Positions 21,801 through 31,796 of a stretch of DNA of 64,000 bases are shown here, piece by piece. The notes beneath the pieces are model-generated. The model did no database searches, was not told where the DNA came from, and saw only the letters and a program-made list of their open reading frames with translations. Position 1 is the stretch's first letter, and every line of letters starts with the position of its first letter. Made by a program: the position numbers and the translations under genes. The DNA is taken from assembly GCF_029784135.1 (NCBI RefSeq), contig NC_073745.1, positions 107,332,365 to 107,396,364 of the forward strand. The letters run 5' to 3'. The DNA comes from Toxorhynchites rutilus septentrionalis. Taxonomy: Eukaryota; Arthropoda; Insecta; Diptera; Culicidae.

Positions 21801-24800
21801 AGTTTCACACTTGCAAAAAAATATTTTTTTATCTATAAAAAACAGACACAATTATGAATCACGAAAACAAAATTATTTTTTTTCGCAAGTGCAATATTTT
21901 TCCAAAAAATTCTAGGCTTTAATTTGATATATCGATCATCTGAATCGCTCTAGCAGTTCAAATTTTATGAATTTTTGAGAATAGGAAAAATGGGAAGAAA
22001 TAAATATTCCGAACTATCGGTCAACTTTAAAAAATTATAACTCAAAAAAGAAAAAAAAACTAGTTTTGAGTAAAAAATGTAAATGTGTAAAAAAATCCTC
22101 AGTTTTCAAGAAAAAATATAGAAAAATATAGCGCCGTTGGTCCCGAAACCATGTAAACTATAAAAACGAATACAATCAAGAATTACGAAAACAAAATGCA
22201 AATTACTTGCAAGTTTGATATTTTTCCAAAAAAGACTAGCTAATTAACATCAATTTGATGGATCGATCATCTGAATCGGCTTAGTGGTTCAAAAGTTATG
22301 AGTTCTTGATAAAAGTCATTTTTGGGAAAAAGTGAAAAAAATTATAGGAGGTTGTGTCCAAGATACGACCGCATTGTTGACGTAGAACTAAGCTGTTTTT
22401 TTTATATAAGTCGCTTGTTTATAACTTCGGATACTATTTATAATGTTGTGAAATTTTATAAATAACTGTTAAGTAGAATGGTATGATCGCCTTGAAATAT
22501 TTTTTTCAATATTATTTAGAATTGCCAGTGGAATCGCACTTTTAGGCACAATGTTAACTGCTTGGAAAAAGATTGAATATTTGCCTTAGCAGAGATTCAT
22601 TACTAATTACCCTAGCACAAATATTTCCCTCCGACTATCTCCCCTCCTTGTTTATATTCATCATCACGGCTGCATAATTTGCACTAGCTTAACTCTCATT
22701 CTTTGTGAAGAGAGTTTTGCTGCCGTAATGCGAGACCAAAATTCCAGAACATTTATTTTTTGGTGAGCCGACGATAGTCAAGCTTGTTGATTCCCCACAC
22801 AATTGTGTAGCTCGAAACCTTAATGCAATGGCGTCAGTATGATGTAATGATTGCAATGCCAGAGACATCAGCGCGTGAGTAATTTTGTCGCGTCCTCAGC
22901 TCAATCCTAAACGAAGGAATGTGATGTCGTAGAAAAAGGAAGAACAAGCGATGTTCATTGCTTTGAATACAGAACGATACTGAAAGTTTACCTTCCTTCT
23001 TCCTTCTTTAACTTCTTTAAACTTCTTCAGTTCATTCGTCTGTAACCTTCGAAAAGGCCCTTGGAAAACTTTACTTTATTCATAACATTACTCCTCCACA
23101 CCCATTGCCTTGAGGAAGGCATTCGATCCCTCTCTGCCAGCTCGCCCAGCAACGATGTTGTTCAGTCGGTGTCCCCACGAAGAATGAAAGTTTGCCTCAG
23201 CGAGATCCACTGTTTATACTCTAGTCAAATATCCCCCTTCATTTTTGTTCTTTCCCTTTGTTCCCGGAGACTTTAAAACTTACTATTCCCCCTTCGTTGC
23301 TCGTCGATGAGTTGCTCGTTATTGACAGCTCTGTTCGGGAAAGCACACAAATGGACAGAACAAATGTATTGGGAAATGGGATTGCTACCAATTTTCATCA
23401 ATTTAAACCTTATACAGACTGTGGGATCGTAATGTATAGCATATCACACAAATAATAGGGAATTTCCGATTCGTTTGGTATGTAAAATAAAGCAAAGGTA
23501 ACTATGGATTTTTAATAACCATCTCAGAAAAATATAGAAAAAACACATTCCTTTTTTAATTTCTCTTTCAAATTTTGATAAAAATGCACTGAATAGTTAA
23601 ATAAGGGCAATATTAATATTTAAATAAACTTATGTAATTATAAACATGTTTATATGAACCTTCCCATCTTCTCATTCTTCATTAAAGACCTTGCGTCAAG
23701 ACAGCTATTAATCCATACACTTTCAAATCAAGTGTTCCTGAAAAAATTATATTCTTCACGTAAACAAACGATGAAAATGTGGACACTTTTTAGTCAGTGA
23801 ATTGTATGGAGTTCCACTGCTGTGCTACAAAGTTCATTCGCTTTAGCTTAAAAAAGTCATTTAGAAGATCAATCAATGAATAATTCTGGGATTGAACCTA
23901 CGAACTTCGATCAGTAAGAGAACGTGAATGCTCAAATGTATTCAAATCAAAACATCAATTTTTGAGCGAGACGAAGTTCGCGCGTCTCTGTAACTACTGT
24001 GCTACTGTGTATTTTCAGGCGTTATTGATATTCATTTAACACTCCTATACTCGCGCATTGGTCTGTCAGACCAAGAAATCAATAATTCATTCATTTCTCA
24101 GAAAATATCAACACTACGACTTTGCGATCCTCTCTAGCTTCGTTATTCGTCGTTCGTCATCGTTTAGTGTATTGCATGTGTTGGTACAAAAGAGACGTGT
24201 ACCACTTTTTTAACACTTTCGGTCTGACACACCGACGCGAGTATAGGTGTAACTTTTTTGGACAAGAACCTTTTTTCATATTTTAAAATATTGTTCAATG
24301 AAATGTATAAATTAATGTTAGTGGCGTGGAATATTTATTGAACATAATGCATAAGATCATTACCGGACCATTCTCATTTGATTTCAGTCCCTTTTCTAAC
24401 TGGATTGATCGGATCCATATATATTAACTATTCGTCGTTAGATTCATACGTTCAAAAGCAAAATATAAATGTTTGACTTTCGTATAGTTATTCGCTAAAT
24501 ATAATGGTCATACACATACACACTTGTGGAAGAATTGTAAACAGTAAACTATAAACTAATCGGTGGCTCACGGTAATTTTTAACAGTTACAGTTTCGGGG
24601 ATATTTTTTTTATAACGGACAATATCGACAAGAAAACAAGAAATAGAAAAGGAAGTTCCTAGAAATTCTTTAATATCATCTTGTTTAGCCCCATCTAATA
24701 AAAGCATTACTTCTTAGTTTACCAAGAATACAGAGACAAAGAACATTAGAAATATGCAAACTTTATATTCCAGAACCTTTATCATCTGGTAATTATCTAG

Positions 24801-26332
24801 AATATCTTCTTTGATAAAAGACCCGAAAAATACGCAATAACTGCATGAAATGTAAAAAATATGTTTGTTTCGAGCATGCAGTTATGCTATGTTCTGATTC
24901 TTACTCCAATGTAACCAGAACCGATTAATACGATTTTATGTTGTTTTATAGCTCTTTATACTTCCATAAATTATATTCAGTTGCTTACTTTTAATTAGTA
25001 ACAGCGAAAAATTCGAATTTCGTTATTTGTGTTGGAGCATCAAAAATTACTCTATTTTGAGGATGCTGAGTTAGATAACTATTAAAACATAATAAAGATG
25101 GAGAAAACATATTTTTTTGGAGTTTTTTCATTCAATCATACCCTCTTCTTCAAATAAATGCCAATAAAGCCTGAAAAATACACAATGGCATTATTACAGA
25201 GAAGTTCAATTTTCGGTCTGTGACACCGTACGCGAGTATACTTGTTATGATTTTGCACCCGAGTACAGGAGGGTTAAAGAAAAAGATTTAATCGAATTTA
25301 AAAACTCCAGAAAATATATTTTCTTTAACTTCATGTAGTTGAAATAGTCATTTAATTCAGCCACCTCATTGATTATCGGTCTATTAGGCCTTATGCGCGA
25401 GTATAAGAGGGTTAAAAATGCAGGTGCTTCGTCAAATGTTTTTGCTATAAAAAGTGCTCTGCCATAAAAAAAAATCTGGAAATCCCTGAAATGAACAGCA
25501 AAAAAAGAGTGCGCAGCCGGTAGGATTCGAACCTACGCTCCCAGAGGGAATCTGATTTCGAGTCAGACGCCTTAACCACTCGGCCACGACTGCTGGCATC
25601 GAAAGTGGCGCCCAAACACGTACTCGATAACTGTGACTGTAAATTGAAACCATTCACTCATTTAAACATTTCATTCCTATCTTCCTCAAATACTTAGGCA
25701 AAGCATCTCGATATCATTAGTTTCAATCGCTACAATGGATGGTACCAAAACGCGGGGAAACTGAACATGATAACGAACCGCGTGGTGGAGGAAGCCCAAG
25801 CTTGGAATGCTAAGCACAACAAACCGGTATTGATGTCTGAATATGGTGCGGACACTATGGAAGGGCTACACACGGTAACATGGGCATCACACTTTAAGTC
25901 GACTGTTATACGACTATATATGACGATTATTTCACCCTCTAGCTTCCCGCCTACATCTGGTCTGAGGACTACCAATCTCAGGTTTTTAGCCGACATTTCC
26001 GTGCCTTCGATCTTCTCCGCCAGCAGAAGTTCTTCATCGGAGAGTTCGTGTGGAATTTTGCCGATTTCAAGACGGCTCAGAGTAAGGAACGAAAGCACAA
26101 CGGTGGCAAGAACGATGATCCTATCTTTATTCGCCTTACAGCGTACACTCGCGTGGGAGGAAACAAAAAGGGTATTTTCACCCGGAATCGGCAACCCAAG
26201 GCAGCTGCTTATCTGCTGCGCCAGCGATATCATTCTCTGGCCGAGGAGTTGGACAAAAGCACACTGCCCGATGATTTGTTCCTATACACAGCCGATAGTG
26301 GAAAAATCGGTGATGCTAAAGTTGAGCTGTAA
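15810..26332 (+). CDS. Beta-glucuronidase (glycoside hydrolase family 2), eight exons
   Basis: Exons: 15810-15991, 16055-16355, 16420-17103, 17177-17349, 17409-17637, 25698-25874, 25943-26081, 26142-26332. All introns are GT-AG and phases agree; the sum is 2076 bases, 691 residues (human enzyme about 650). The enzyme hydrolyses beta-D-glucuronides at the end of glycosaminoglycan chains, normally in lysosomes or secreted. The N-terminus has a hydrophobic segment ([16 protein letters not shown]) that can act as signal peptide or anchor. A sugar-binding-like domain ([26 protein letters not shown]) and an immunoglobulin-like domain precede the TIM barrel. GH2 signatures: [13 protein letters not shown] and [18 protein letters not shown] with acid/base Glu482; nucleophile Glu616 in [12 protein letters not shown]. 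Start: an in-frame TAA lies just upstream; Met at 15867 is an alternative. Intron 5 is 8060 bp, the others 59-73 bp. Confidence 0.93.
17855..18490 (+). pseudogene. Jockey-like LINE ORF2 fragment
   Basis: Plus-strand frames read [52 protein letters not shown], the linker between endonuclease and reverse transcriptase in Jockey-clade LINEs. Further on is [17 protein letters not shown], the first RT motif (PG.DGI.P.ll). Stops and a frameshift interrupt it and the rest of RT is missing. It has the same orientation as the host gene. Confidence 0.65.
18495..19110. repeat. Composite repeat: AGGGTG-type repeat plus foldback arm (minus)
   Basis: 18495-18790 resembles 55665-55960 (AGGGTGNCA..., TTTCAGCTCAATCGG, ATGAAACGTCGAGATC). 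18870-19110 is an inverted copy of 20500-20710, with GAACCGATTTAGATGAT-type core and TGTTCCTTATCG at the far end. Confidence 0.5.
19125..19570 (+). mobile_element. Helitron-like fragment (5' part)
   Basis: Contains AATCGCCAAATG, GTCTTTATTTTGTTGTGTTC, GTCTCCGCCCATAGA, GTTGTTAGTTCAATTGATAT, GTATCAAATATATATTCGAT in the same order as the Helitron-like copies at 44-47 and 61-62 kb. The 3' end with CTAG is missing here; 23840-23990 has a similar 3' stretch. Confidence 0.5.
20500..20710 (+). repeat. Foldback-family arm (plus)
   Basis: Contains TTTGAACTACTAAACCGATT then CAGATGATCGACATATCAAA. It is the inverse of 18870-19110. A GACATAGGGCTATGTC palindrome follows at 20718-20733. Confidence 0.5.
21540..22345. 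repeat. Foldback repeat with two arms about 0.25 kb long, plus a third arm
   Basis: Left arm about 21570-21800 (AGGGCGCTATATTTT..., AACTTTTGATCTACTGAACC). Right arm about 21890-22145 is its inverse (GATCATCTGAATCGC..., ATATAGCGCC). A third, inverted core lies at 22250-22340 (GATCATCTGAATCGGCTTAG). Spacer about 90 bp. Confidence 0.55.
22340..23490 (+). repeat. Dispersed repeat R1, second copy
   Basis: The left end matches 10250-10340 (AGGAGGTTGTGTCCAAGATA, GACGTAGAACTAAGCTG, ATATAAGTCGCTTGTTTATA). ACAATGTTAACTGCTTGGAA at 22549 matches 10460. 23185-23490 matches 10990-11285. Large internal parts differ and the right palindromic end is missing. Confidence 0.6.
23840..23990 (+). repeat. Helitron-like 3' fragment
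   Basis: AGATCAATCAATGAATAATT, GGGATTGAACCTACG, CAGTAAGAGAACGTGAATG and GAGCGAGACGAAGTTCGC follow the order of the last 150 bp of the Helitron-like copies, but CTAG is not present. Confidence 0.4.
24040..25411. mobile_element. piggyBac-type non-autonomous element with TTAA duplication
   Basis: Left: TTAA (24036-24039) then CACTCCTATACTCGCGCATT. Right: ATGCGCGAGTATAAGAGGG then TTAA (25412-25415). The ends are inverted repeats of about 19 bp with two mismatches. Further copies of the end motif at 24236-24250 and 25218-25278 (the latter followed by GGGTTAA) suggest internal or nested ends. No transposase ORF. Inserted in intron 5. Confidence 0.7.
25512..25593 (-). tRNA. tRNA-Ser (anticodon CGA)
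   Basis: 82 nt on the minus strand, starting GCAGTCGTGGCCGAGTGGTT. The anticodon stem-loop is CTGACTCGAAATCAG with anticodon CGA; a long variable arm is typical of class II serine tRNA. The B box is GGTTCGAATCC and the acceptor stem GCAGTCG pairs with CGGCTGC. A T7 run 6-12 nt downstream (plus-strand A run at 25500-25506) is a Pol III terminator. It lies inside intron 5 of the beta-glucuronidase gene, antisense to it. Confidence 0.95.
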
Positions 26333-26390
26333 GTGTTAATCGATTGCATTTATTAGATAAAAAAATAGCAACGAGTATTTTGTACATAAC

Positions 26391-26407
26391 TTTATTCTTA
26401 AAATAAA
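26391..26407. terminator. Facing poly(A) signals of two convergent genes
   Basis: AATAAA on the plus strand at 26402-26407, 70 bp behind the beta-glucuronidase stop. AATAAA on the minus strand at 26396-26391, 38 bp behind the ZNHIT3-like stop. Transcripts cleaved 10-30 nt downstream of each would overlap. Confidence 0.6.
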
Positions 26408-26433
26408 AGCGGTCTAAAGTGAGTGCTACTTTG

Positions 26434-26989
26434 CTACGAGTTCATGGAAAGAAATTCATTCATTTCACTTGCGTCCGGAGGCTCCACTGTCTTGAGGCAT
26501 TCGTCGGCGAATTCTACGAACAGTGGTTCCATCATAGCCACGCGAACTGCCTTCATAGCATCCGGTGCTTTGTCGATTTCCTCTAGCAGCCGTCGAAGAT
26601 GTGGGTTGTACAGGAGATTATTCAGCTGCTCGGAATGTCCTGGAAATGTTGAATATGAAATTATTACTCGAACAATGAACGTTGAGGGAAAACATTTACG
26701 TAGCTGTTCGAGCTTTTCGGGATCAACGGTGTCAACTGTCGTGTAGAGGAATGTTTTTTGGGGCTGCCGGTCCTCCACGATCGGAAGTTCTGTCGCCGGT
26801 GGTTCGCACGGTGTTTCTTTGTGCGTTTTATAACATGGCACAGAGCAACTTGAAAAATAGAATAAATACAGTAACTTGATAAGCCTTTGCAACCTGGAAT
26901 CATTTGCAAGCTACTTACTAATGCACTGCACACGTTTTACACTTGTATTTTTGATTGTCTGCACCGCAAACTACGCATTTGTTTTCCAT
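26434..26989 (-). CDS. Zinc finger HIT domain protein 3-like (ZNHIT3), three exons
   Basis: Exons on the minus strand: 26989-26919, 26848-26700, 26639-26434; 426 bases, 141 residues. Introns of 70 and 60 bp with GT-AG ends. The N-terminus (MENKCVVCG, KYKCKTCAVHYCSVPCYKTH, KETPCE) is a HIT-type zinc finger with paired CxxC and a closing Cys/His. The C-terminal half (NNLLYNPHLRRLLEEIDKA, MMEPLFVEFADECLKTVEP) matches the conserved ZNHIT3 region. In other animals ZNHIT3 partners NUFIP1 in the assembly of box C/D snoRNPs with the R2TP chaperone. The second intron is a multiple of three and has no stop, so reading through it would add 20 residues. Start: the first Met before the zinc finger. The gene is convergent with beta-glucuronidase, with 101 bp between stops. 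Confidence 0.88.
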
Positions 26990-27033
26990 GCTGCCTACTG
27001 TCGATGTCAGAATGTAAATAACAACAGCTACTG

Positions 27034-28790
27034 TAGGGTTGCCAGGTTTATTTTAGTATTTGTAGAATGCGTATACACGAATATTTAGAATGCCACAGTT
27101 TAGATTGATTACAACACAAATCAGAATTGCATACACTGAGAGGAATAATTTGTAAACATAACGATTTTTTTTAGCAAATGTATAAGTTATGAACACAAAC
27201 TCCCAAAGCAGAGCCAGGCAAGCATAAAGCGTTGCTTCTACAATCTTACAAGCCAGCTTAGTCAGCCGATTAGCGAAATCCACAGCATCAAGGTCAACAC
27301 CATCAGCGATCGGGAAATCGCATAGAGTAAACAATCTCAACGTTCCACAGTCAAAGTCATCGAATGCAGCCAAATCAGCGGGCAAGGGCGGGTAAGGCAA
27401 CCTCGGGCAAGGGCAACCTCGCCAGCGATAAAGAAATTGCATAAATAAACAAAATTCAACCGGCCGGAGGAAATCGGATAAATAATGACGATCAAGAATG
27501 AACATGAAATATCGTGCGATAGTTGGAATTCGCTAGCTTAGGATAAACATTGATAACAAGGAAGATTGATTCAAGAGAGCTCAGTCTTAAGTTGCATTTA
27601 AAATCAGAAAGTTCTAATTTAAGTTTGAAAAGGTTGTAAAGTTTTTTGGTGAAATAAATTATTTTTTTATGAAATTTATGTAACCAAATTGATAAGGGGT
27701 TGTCCACATACCACGTGAACAATTTTTGGGGGGAAGGGGTTACGAAAATGTCCACGTTTGTCCACGGTGAGGGGAGAGGGGGTATAGATTACATACACGT
27801 GGACACTAATAAATATTTTGAAAAACAAATATATATCTGTATTCAACAATATATAAAAAATAATCTGCATTGCAAGAAAATTTATACTTATTTCTGCTGT
27901 CTGATATTACTGCGCGGTGGTTATTCCATATTTCTTCACATCGTTGAAATTTTTTGCTGAAATTTGTATTCAGAGAGTATCGCACATGAGCTGGGAGCGA
28001 TCGATTTATTTTCACTGATTTTAAAGAATCTGACGTTATTATTATCGATCAGAATTGGAACGCAATTATCGGCAGGATTCAGATGCCACCAAAGCATTTT
28101 GGAATGTTGTAATATTAAAAATATACGACATTGTTTTCGATGTTTCGATTCAGTTTCCACTCTCAATGAAAAAACCGCTTCGTTTATGTTATTCAAGAAC
28201 TCGCACAACAAATTCATTCACGGGGACCTATCTTTAGAGAAGTCTACCTATCTATGTATCTATGTTCATGAGCCCCTGGTGAAACTTGATTACGAAACGC
28301 TACAATGTATGAGTTCTACACCTTCTGGCCTTGACCGAAAACATTAAATGGATCGTATCCCCATCAACAACTCGCTTTATAAATGCAATGAAAACTCTCA
28401 GTTTGAAGCAAATAGTATCAGGCGAAGAAAAGTATTATCCTTTACAACAATGTTGAGCGAAAAAATCTTTGAGGTGAGCGAAATGAACCATCATTAGATA
28501 TCTCCAAAGCCGATCTTCACCTGCAGAGAGTCATTCTTTGTGTCTAGTGAGATAGGAGAAAAAATCTGTATTAAAAGCTTCTACCAAACAGCCACTCGAT
28601 AAATTTCAACAAGCACAAGCGTTCATAATTGACCAAGGCGCCCTCTTCCAGAACAAAGGCCAAACCTCATGTTTCTTTGAAAGCCCATCAAAAATTTTTA
28701 GAGTTTAACAAGGTATGGTAGTCTACCCGCTATCATCAGATATTGCGTTTTTTGTTTATCACTTGTTTAGACCCCCAATGAAAAATATTG
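27034..28790. other. Mixed repeats, no supported gene
   Basis: TAGGGTTGCCAGGTTTATTT at 27034 is a hAT-like terminus (compare TAGGGTAGCCAGG at 52066), only 44 bp upstream of the ZNHIT3-like ATG; the other end was not found. 27685-27810 has GGGGTTGTCCACATACCACG and ACACGTGGACAC, a pattern common in mosquito repeats. A 150-codon minus-strand frame (27505-27053) with hydrophobic stretches matches nothing I know. Confidence 0.35.
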
Positions 28791-28794
28791 AAGG

Positions 28795-29255
28795 TCAAAA
28801 ATTTCGACTCCGTAGCCTCATTGGTTGCTCGTTCGCTTAGTAAGCGATCGGTTGTAAGTTCAAAAATCAGGGTCCTCAATTGACCATCTTTGTGTTGTAA
28901 CAGAATAACTACATCCACGCAACAATTATCAGCGATGGAGATCCACGGTCGAAATAAGATCGATTCATCCTTACAACTGCTCTGCTCTGCAAGAAACATC
29001 GGGATGTTGTTCTATTTGTAACACAACAATGATCATATCAACTGTCTCCGCTGTTCGGTGGTCTAGCTGGACAATGGAAGAACAGATAAAATACTCTTAC
29101 GTCTTAAAGGATATTGTGTAATGTACGATATGCAATGGTATAAACGGAATACTCTTACACCTAATATGGCAACTGTGTAGTGTGCTATTTATAGATTCGA
29201 CAAAAACATGTGACATGTACACGATGAAATGCTAATCAGCCTAAATAAATAAACA
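28795..29255 (+). mobile_element. tRNA-derived SINE-like element
   Basis: The head resembles a tRNA gene: GTAGCCTCATTGGTTGCTCG (A-box-like), GTTCGCTTAGTAAGCGATCG (anticodon-arm-like), GTAAGTTCAAAAATCAGGG (B-box-like). It ends in an AAATAAATAAACAAATGG tail. A related minus-strand copy is at 55155-54885, sharing TCCTCAATTGACCATCTTTG-type sequence and CACGCAACAAT. Confidence 0.6.
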
Positions 29256-29651
29256 AATGGAATAAAAAAAATTCGACTCATAATACTTTTGTTCGTGATC
29301 ACATGGTAAATGAAATTTAGAAGAAAACAAACAGCAATACAAATAGCTTCACGAGTTGTTGTTCCCCAAAGCTGTTCAAAGAATTGAAAAGCAATTCAGC
29401 AATTTAGAAAGACCAAATGAAGTTTCGAATTGTTAAAATTTGAGTGAAAATTGTTGCTTCATATTATTTAGATACTTAAAATACGTAGCTTGACCCTTAA
29501 TTAATTATTTTTCTTTAAATTTCTTAATACTTTTGCCAAAACTCGTCATTATATTCTAAAACTTTTTAAAACAATTTTAGTTCAATATGCATTCCTCATT
29601 TGTAAAAATCACGTGTTACATAATATACATAATTGACACGCAAAATTTTAC

Positions 29652-29682
29652 ATTCATCCATAACCCCTGGTTATGGATGAAT
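29652..29682. repeat. 14-bp hairpin, 3-nt loop
   Basis: ATTCATCCATAACC - CCT - GGTTATGGATGAAT. It is at the border of the inverted R1 copy. Confidence 0.6.
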
Positions 29683-30205
29683 TCCCCATGTATTTGTTCT
29701 GTCCATTTGTGTGCTTTCACGAAAAGAGCTGTCAATAACGGGTAACTTATGCAGCCGCTAGATCAGAAACAACGAAGGGGGATAACGAAAAGAGAATATT
29801 TGCGAAGTAAACTCCACCCTTGCATTGTAAGTAAGCATCTGTTAGACGCGTGCTTGATGCTTGTTGAATGGCGATGCACGGAAGATGTCTCTCGTAAAAT
29901 ACTCAGTGTAATGCGTGCATTGATATAAAGAAACAAATTGCGGCATATGACCAATTAGTGTATTGTTCTCGCAAAGGCAAGAAGGAATCGTTGCTTCTCG
30001 AAAAAATTCTACAAAACCACGCAAGCCATTAAAAAAACTATTCAGGGTCCCCGGAACTTTTTACTAAAGAGTTATTTATGGAATTTCTACGCATTCGCAA
30101 ATAATATCCGAAATGATAAACCAACAAATTTAAAAAAAAGATTGCGTAGTTCTACGTTCTAAGCGGTTGTGTCGTGGATACAACCCATCGAATCTTTTTT
30201 CAAAA
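29683..30205 (-). repeat. Dispersed repeat R1, inverted truncated copy
   Basis: Reverse complement shows GGGTTGTATCCACGACACAA, AGAACGTAGAACTACGCAAT at the left end, and CCCCCTTCGTTGTTTCTGAT, TTATTGACAGCTCTTTTCGT, GAAAGCACACAAATGGACAG further in, as in the plus-strand copies. Confidence 0.5.
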
Positions 30206-31409
30206 AGGTATTCCTATAACGTACAAGGTGATTGCAATTCTAAAAAAGTTTATATAATACAATTCTAAAAAAGTTTATATAAATAATACGCTTCTAATTA
30301 TTTACATTGTAAGTTTATATAATAAATAATTTAAAATATTCATATCCAAATCCGCTACCCACCAACGGAATTCAAGGCCAAACGTTGAAACTATTATGTA
30401 GAATCCTACTCCGTATGCAGAATTCAAATCTGAATTCGAACTCTGAAACGAAGAGTGATGAGTGAGTAGGCACTAACGGTAATAGAGTGATACCTGAAAA
30501 GAAAAATATAAACACCCCTCCCATCGAAGTCCCCCAAGAAATAATATATAAGAAAGGAAAGAGAAAAAAAGAACTTAGCTCATAAGGCGCTTGCAGCGTG
30601 CATATGTATTAGTAATCTGTTGGGCAGGTAAAAGTGATCGCTGCATAGGATTTATATGGATCGACAAGATTGAACTTTATTTAAATAATTATTTTAGCGA
30701 AGTAGTTGTAAAAATAACGCGCTACTCTATATTAATAACATGCGAGTACATGTTTCACTTTTAGCGTCAAAGGCACGAAGAACACGAAGAAAGATAGAAA
30801 TTGAATTCAGCCAGAAAGATCAACCAATATATTATTTCCGGGTAACGGAATACTCTGTGGAGAAGTTCAATATGTTTATAAGAAAATTGATCGGAAATGG
30901 AGAAAATCTATCGATGAGCCAATTCATGGAAAATACAAGGAAGCATTCGAAAGTGAGCTCGAGCCTCTGTGAATTTGATCTAGGTGCGAAAATGTTGAAA
31001 ATCCTTTTCTGCCAATTTTTCGATTCAAAATCTAGTGAGAAAGTCACTCAATGAACATCACAAAATGGGTGCTAGTGAATTAAATTAAATTTACATCACA
31101 CAAAACCTCTTGTTCATGAAATGGCTTGCCCAAATGTTTCACAAAATTCATGTTAGTTCTATGAAAAAAAATTTGCGTTAGTAGAAAGACCGCAACTGTA
31201 TTTAAATCATCTACGAGAACGCCGATTGATAATGAATCCGCTTCTGCTGCATAGAAACTACGAATGTAAACAAACGATGTGTGCCCAACACATGCTCTGC
31301 ATGTATGTGTAGCAAGAGCCCTATTATAGCTTTCTACTCAACAGAACTATGTCTGCGTTTCCTACTATGGTGATACGCACACTGCTATACAGATGCTCCA
31401 CACTCATTA
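30206..31409. other. No recognisable gene
   Basis: Includes an imperfect tandem of AATTCTAAAAAAGTTTATAT at 30237-30280. A 104-codon plus-strand frame at 30740-31054 matches nothing known. Confidence 0.35.
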
Positions 31410-31796
31410 AAAAATTGTAAGGGTTGTATCTAGGACACGACCGTATATTTTCGACGTAGAACTACGCGATTATATTATGTAATCCACTTGTTTACCACTT
31501 CGAATATCATGGGACTACCAAAATATAGAAATGGAAAAATTGTCAAACAATCATTGTATTTTACATGAAATTATTGCACATCTCATTTTTACGTAGTTCT
31601 CGAACCGCGAAAGTTCATTCACCTCTAGTATCTGAAATGTTTATTTTCCCAGGCTTCTCAGTTTGAAAGTACGTTCTAGGGAAACATATTCCGATTTGCA
31701 CAACGACAAGAGTGTATAAAAGTACTCAACACCAAAAAATAACCCCGACTTACATGTATTTGCAAAGCGGATTTCCACATGTACATCGATTTTGAA
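31410..31796 (+). repeat. R1 copy, left part, interrupted by hAT element
   Basis: GTAAGGGTTGTATCTAGGAC, ACGACCG, GACGTAGAACTACGCGAT and a following ACTTGTTTACCACTTCG mark the R1 left end. The matching R1 right end starts behind the hAT element, at about 33690. Confidence 0.5.

Larger units (their letters stand above)
17638..25697 (+). other. Intron 5 of the beta-glucuronidase gene (8060 bp, repeat-filled)
   Basis: Donor GCG|GTAAGT, acceptor TACTTAG|GCAAAG. Splicing joins ...EDKA to [16 protein letters not shown] in frame. It holds a LINE fragment, foldback arms, Helitron-like pieces, an R1 copy, a TTAA-flanked piggyBac-type element and an antisense tRNA-Ser. Stretches 17638-17854 and 19580-20490 show nothing recognisable. 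Confidence 0.9.

Noticed and set aside
25432..25657. Two 70-codon minus-strand frames
   Set aside because: Both simply read through the tRNA-Ser gene in two frames.
27053..27505. 150-codon minus-strand frame upstream of the ZNHIT3-like gene
   Set aside because: Contains low-complexity duplicated GGGCAAGGGC-type DNA and hydrophobic AT-rich stretches, no recognisable domain, and it begins next to a hAT-like terminus.
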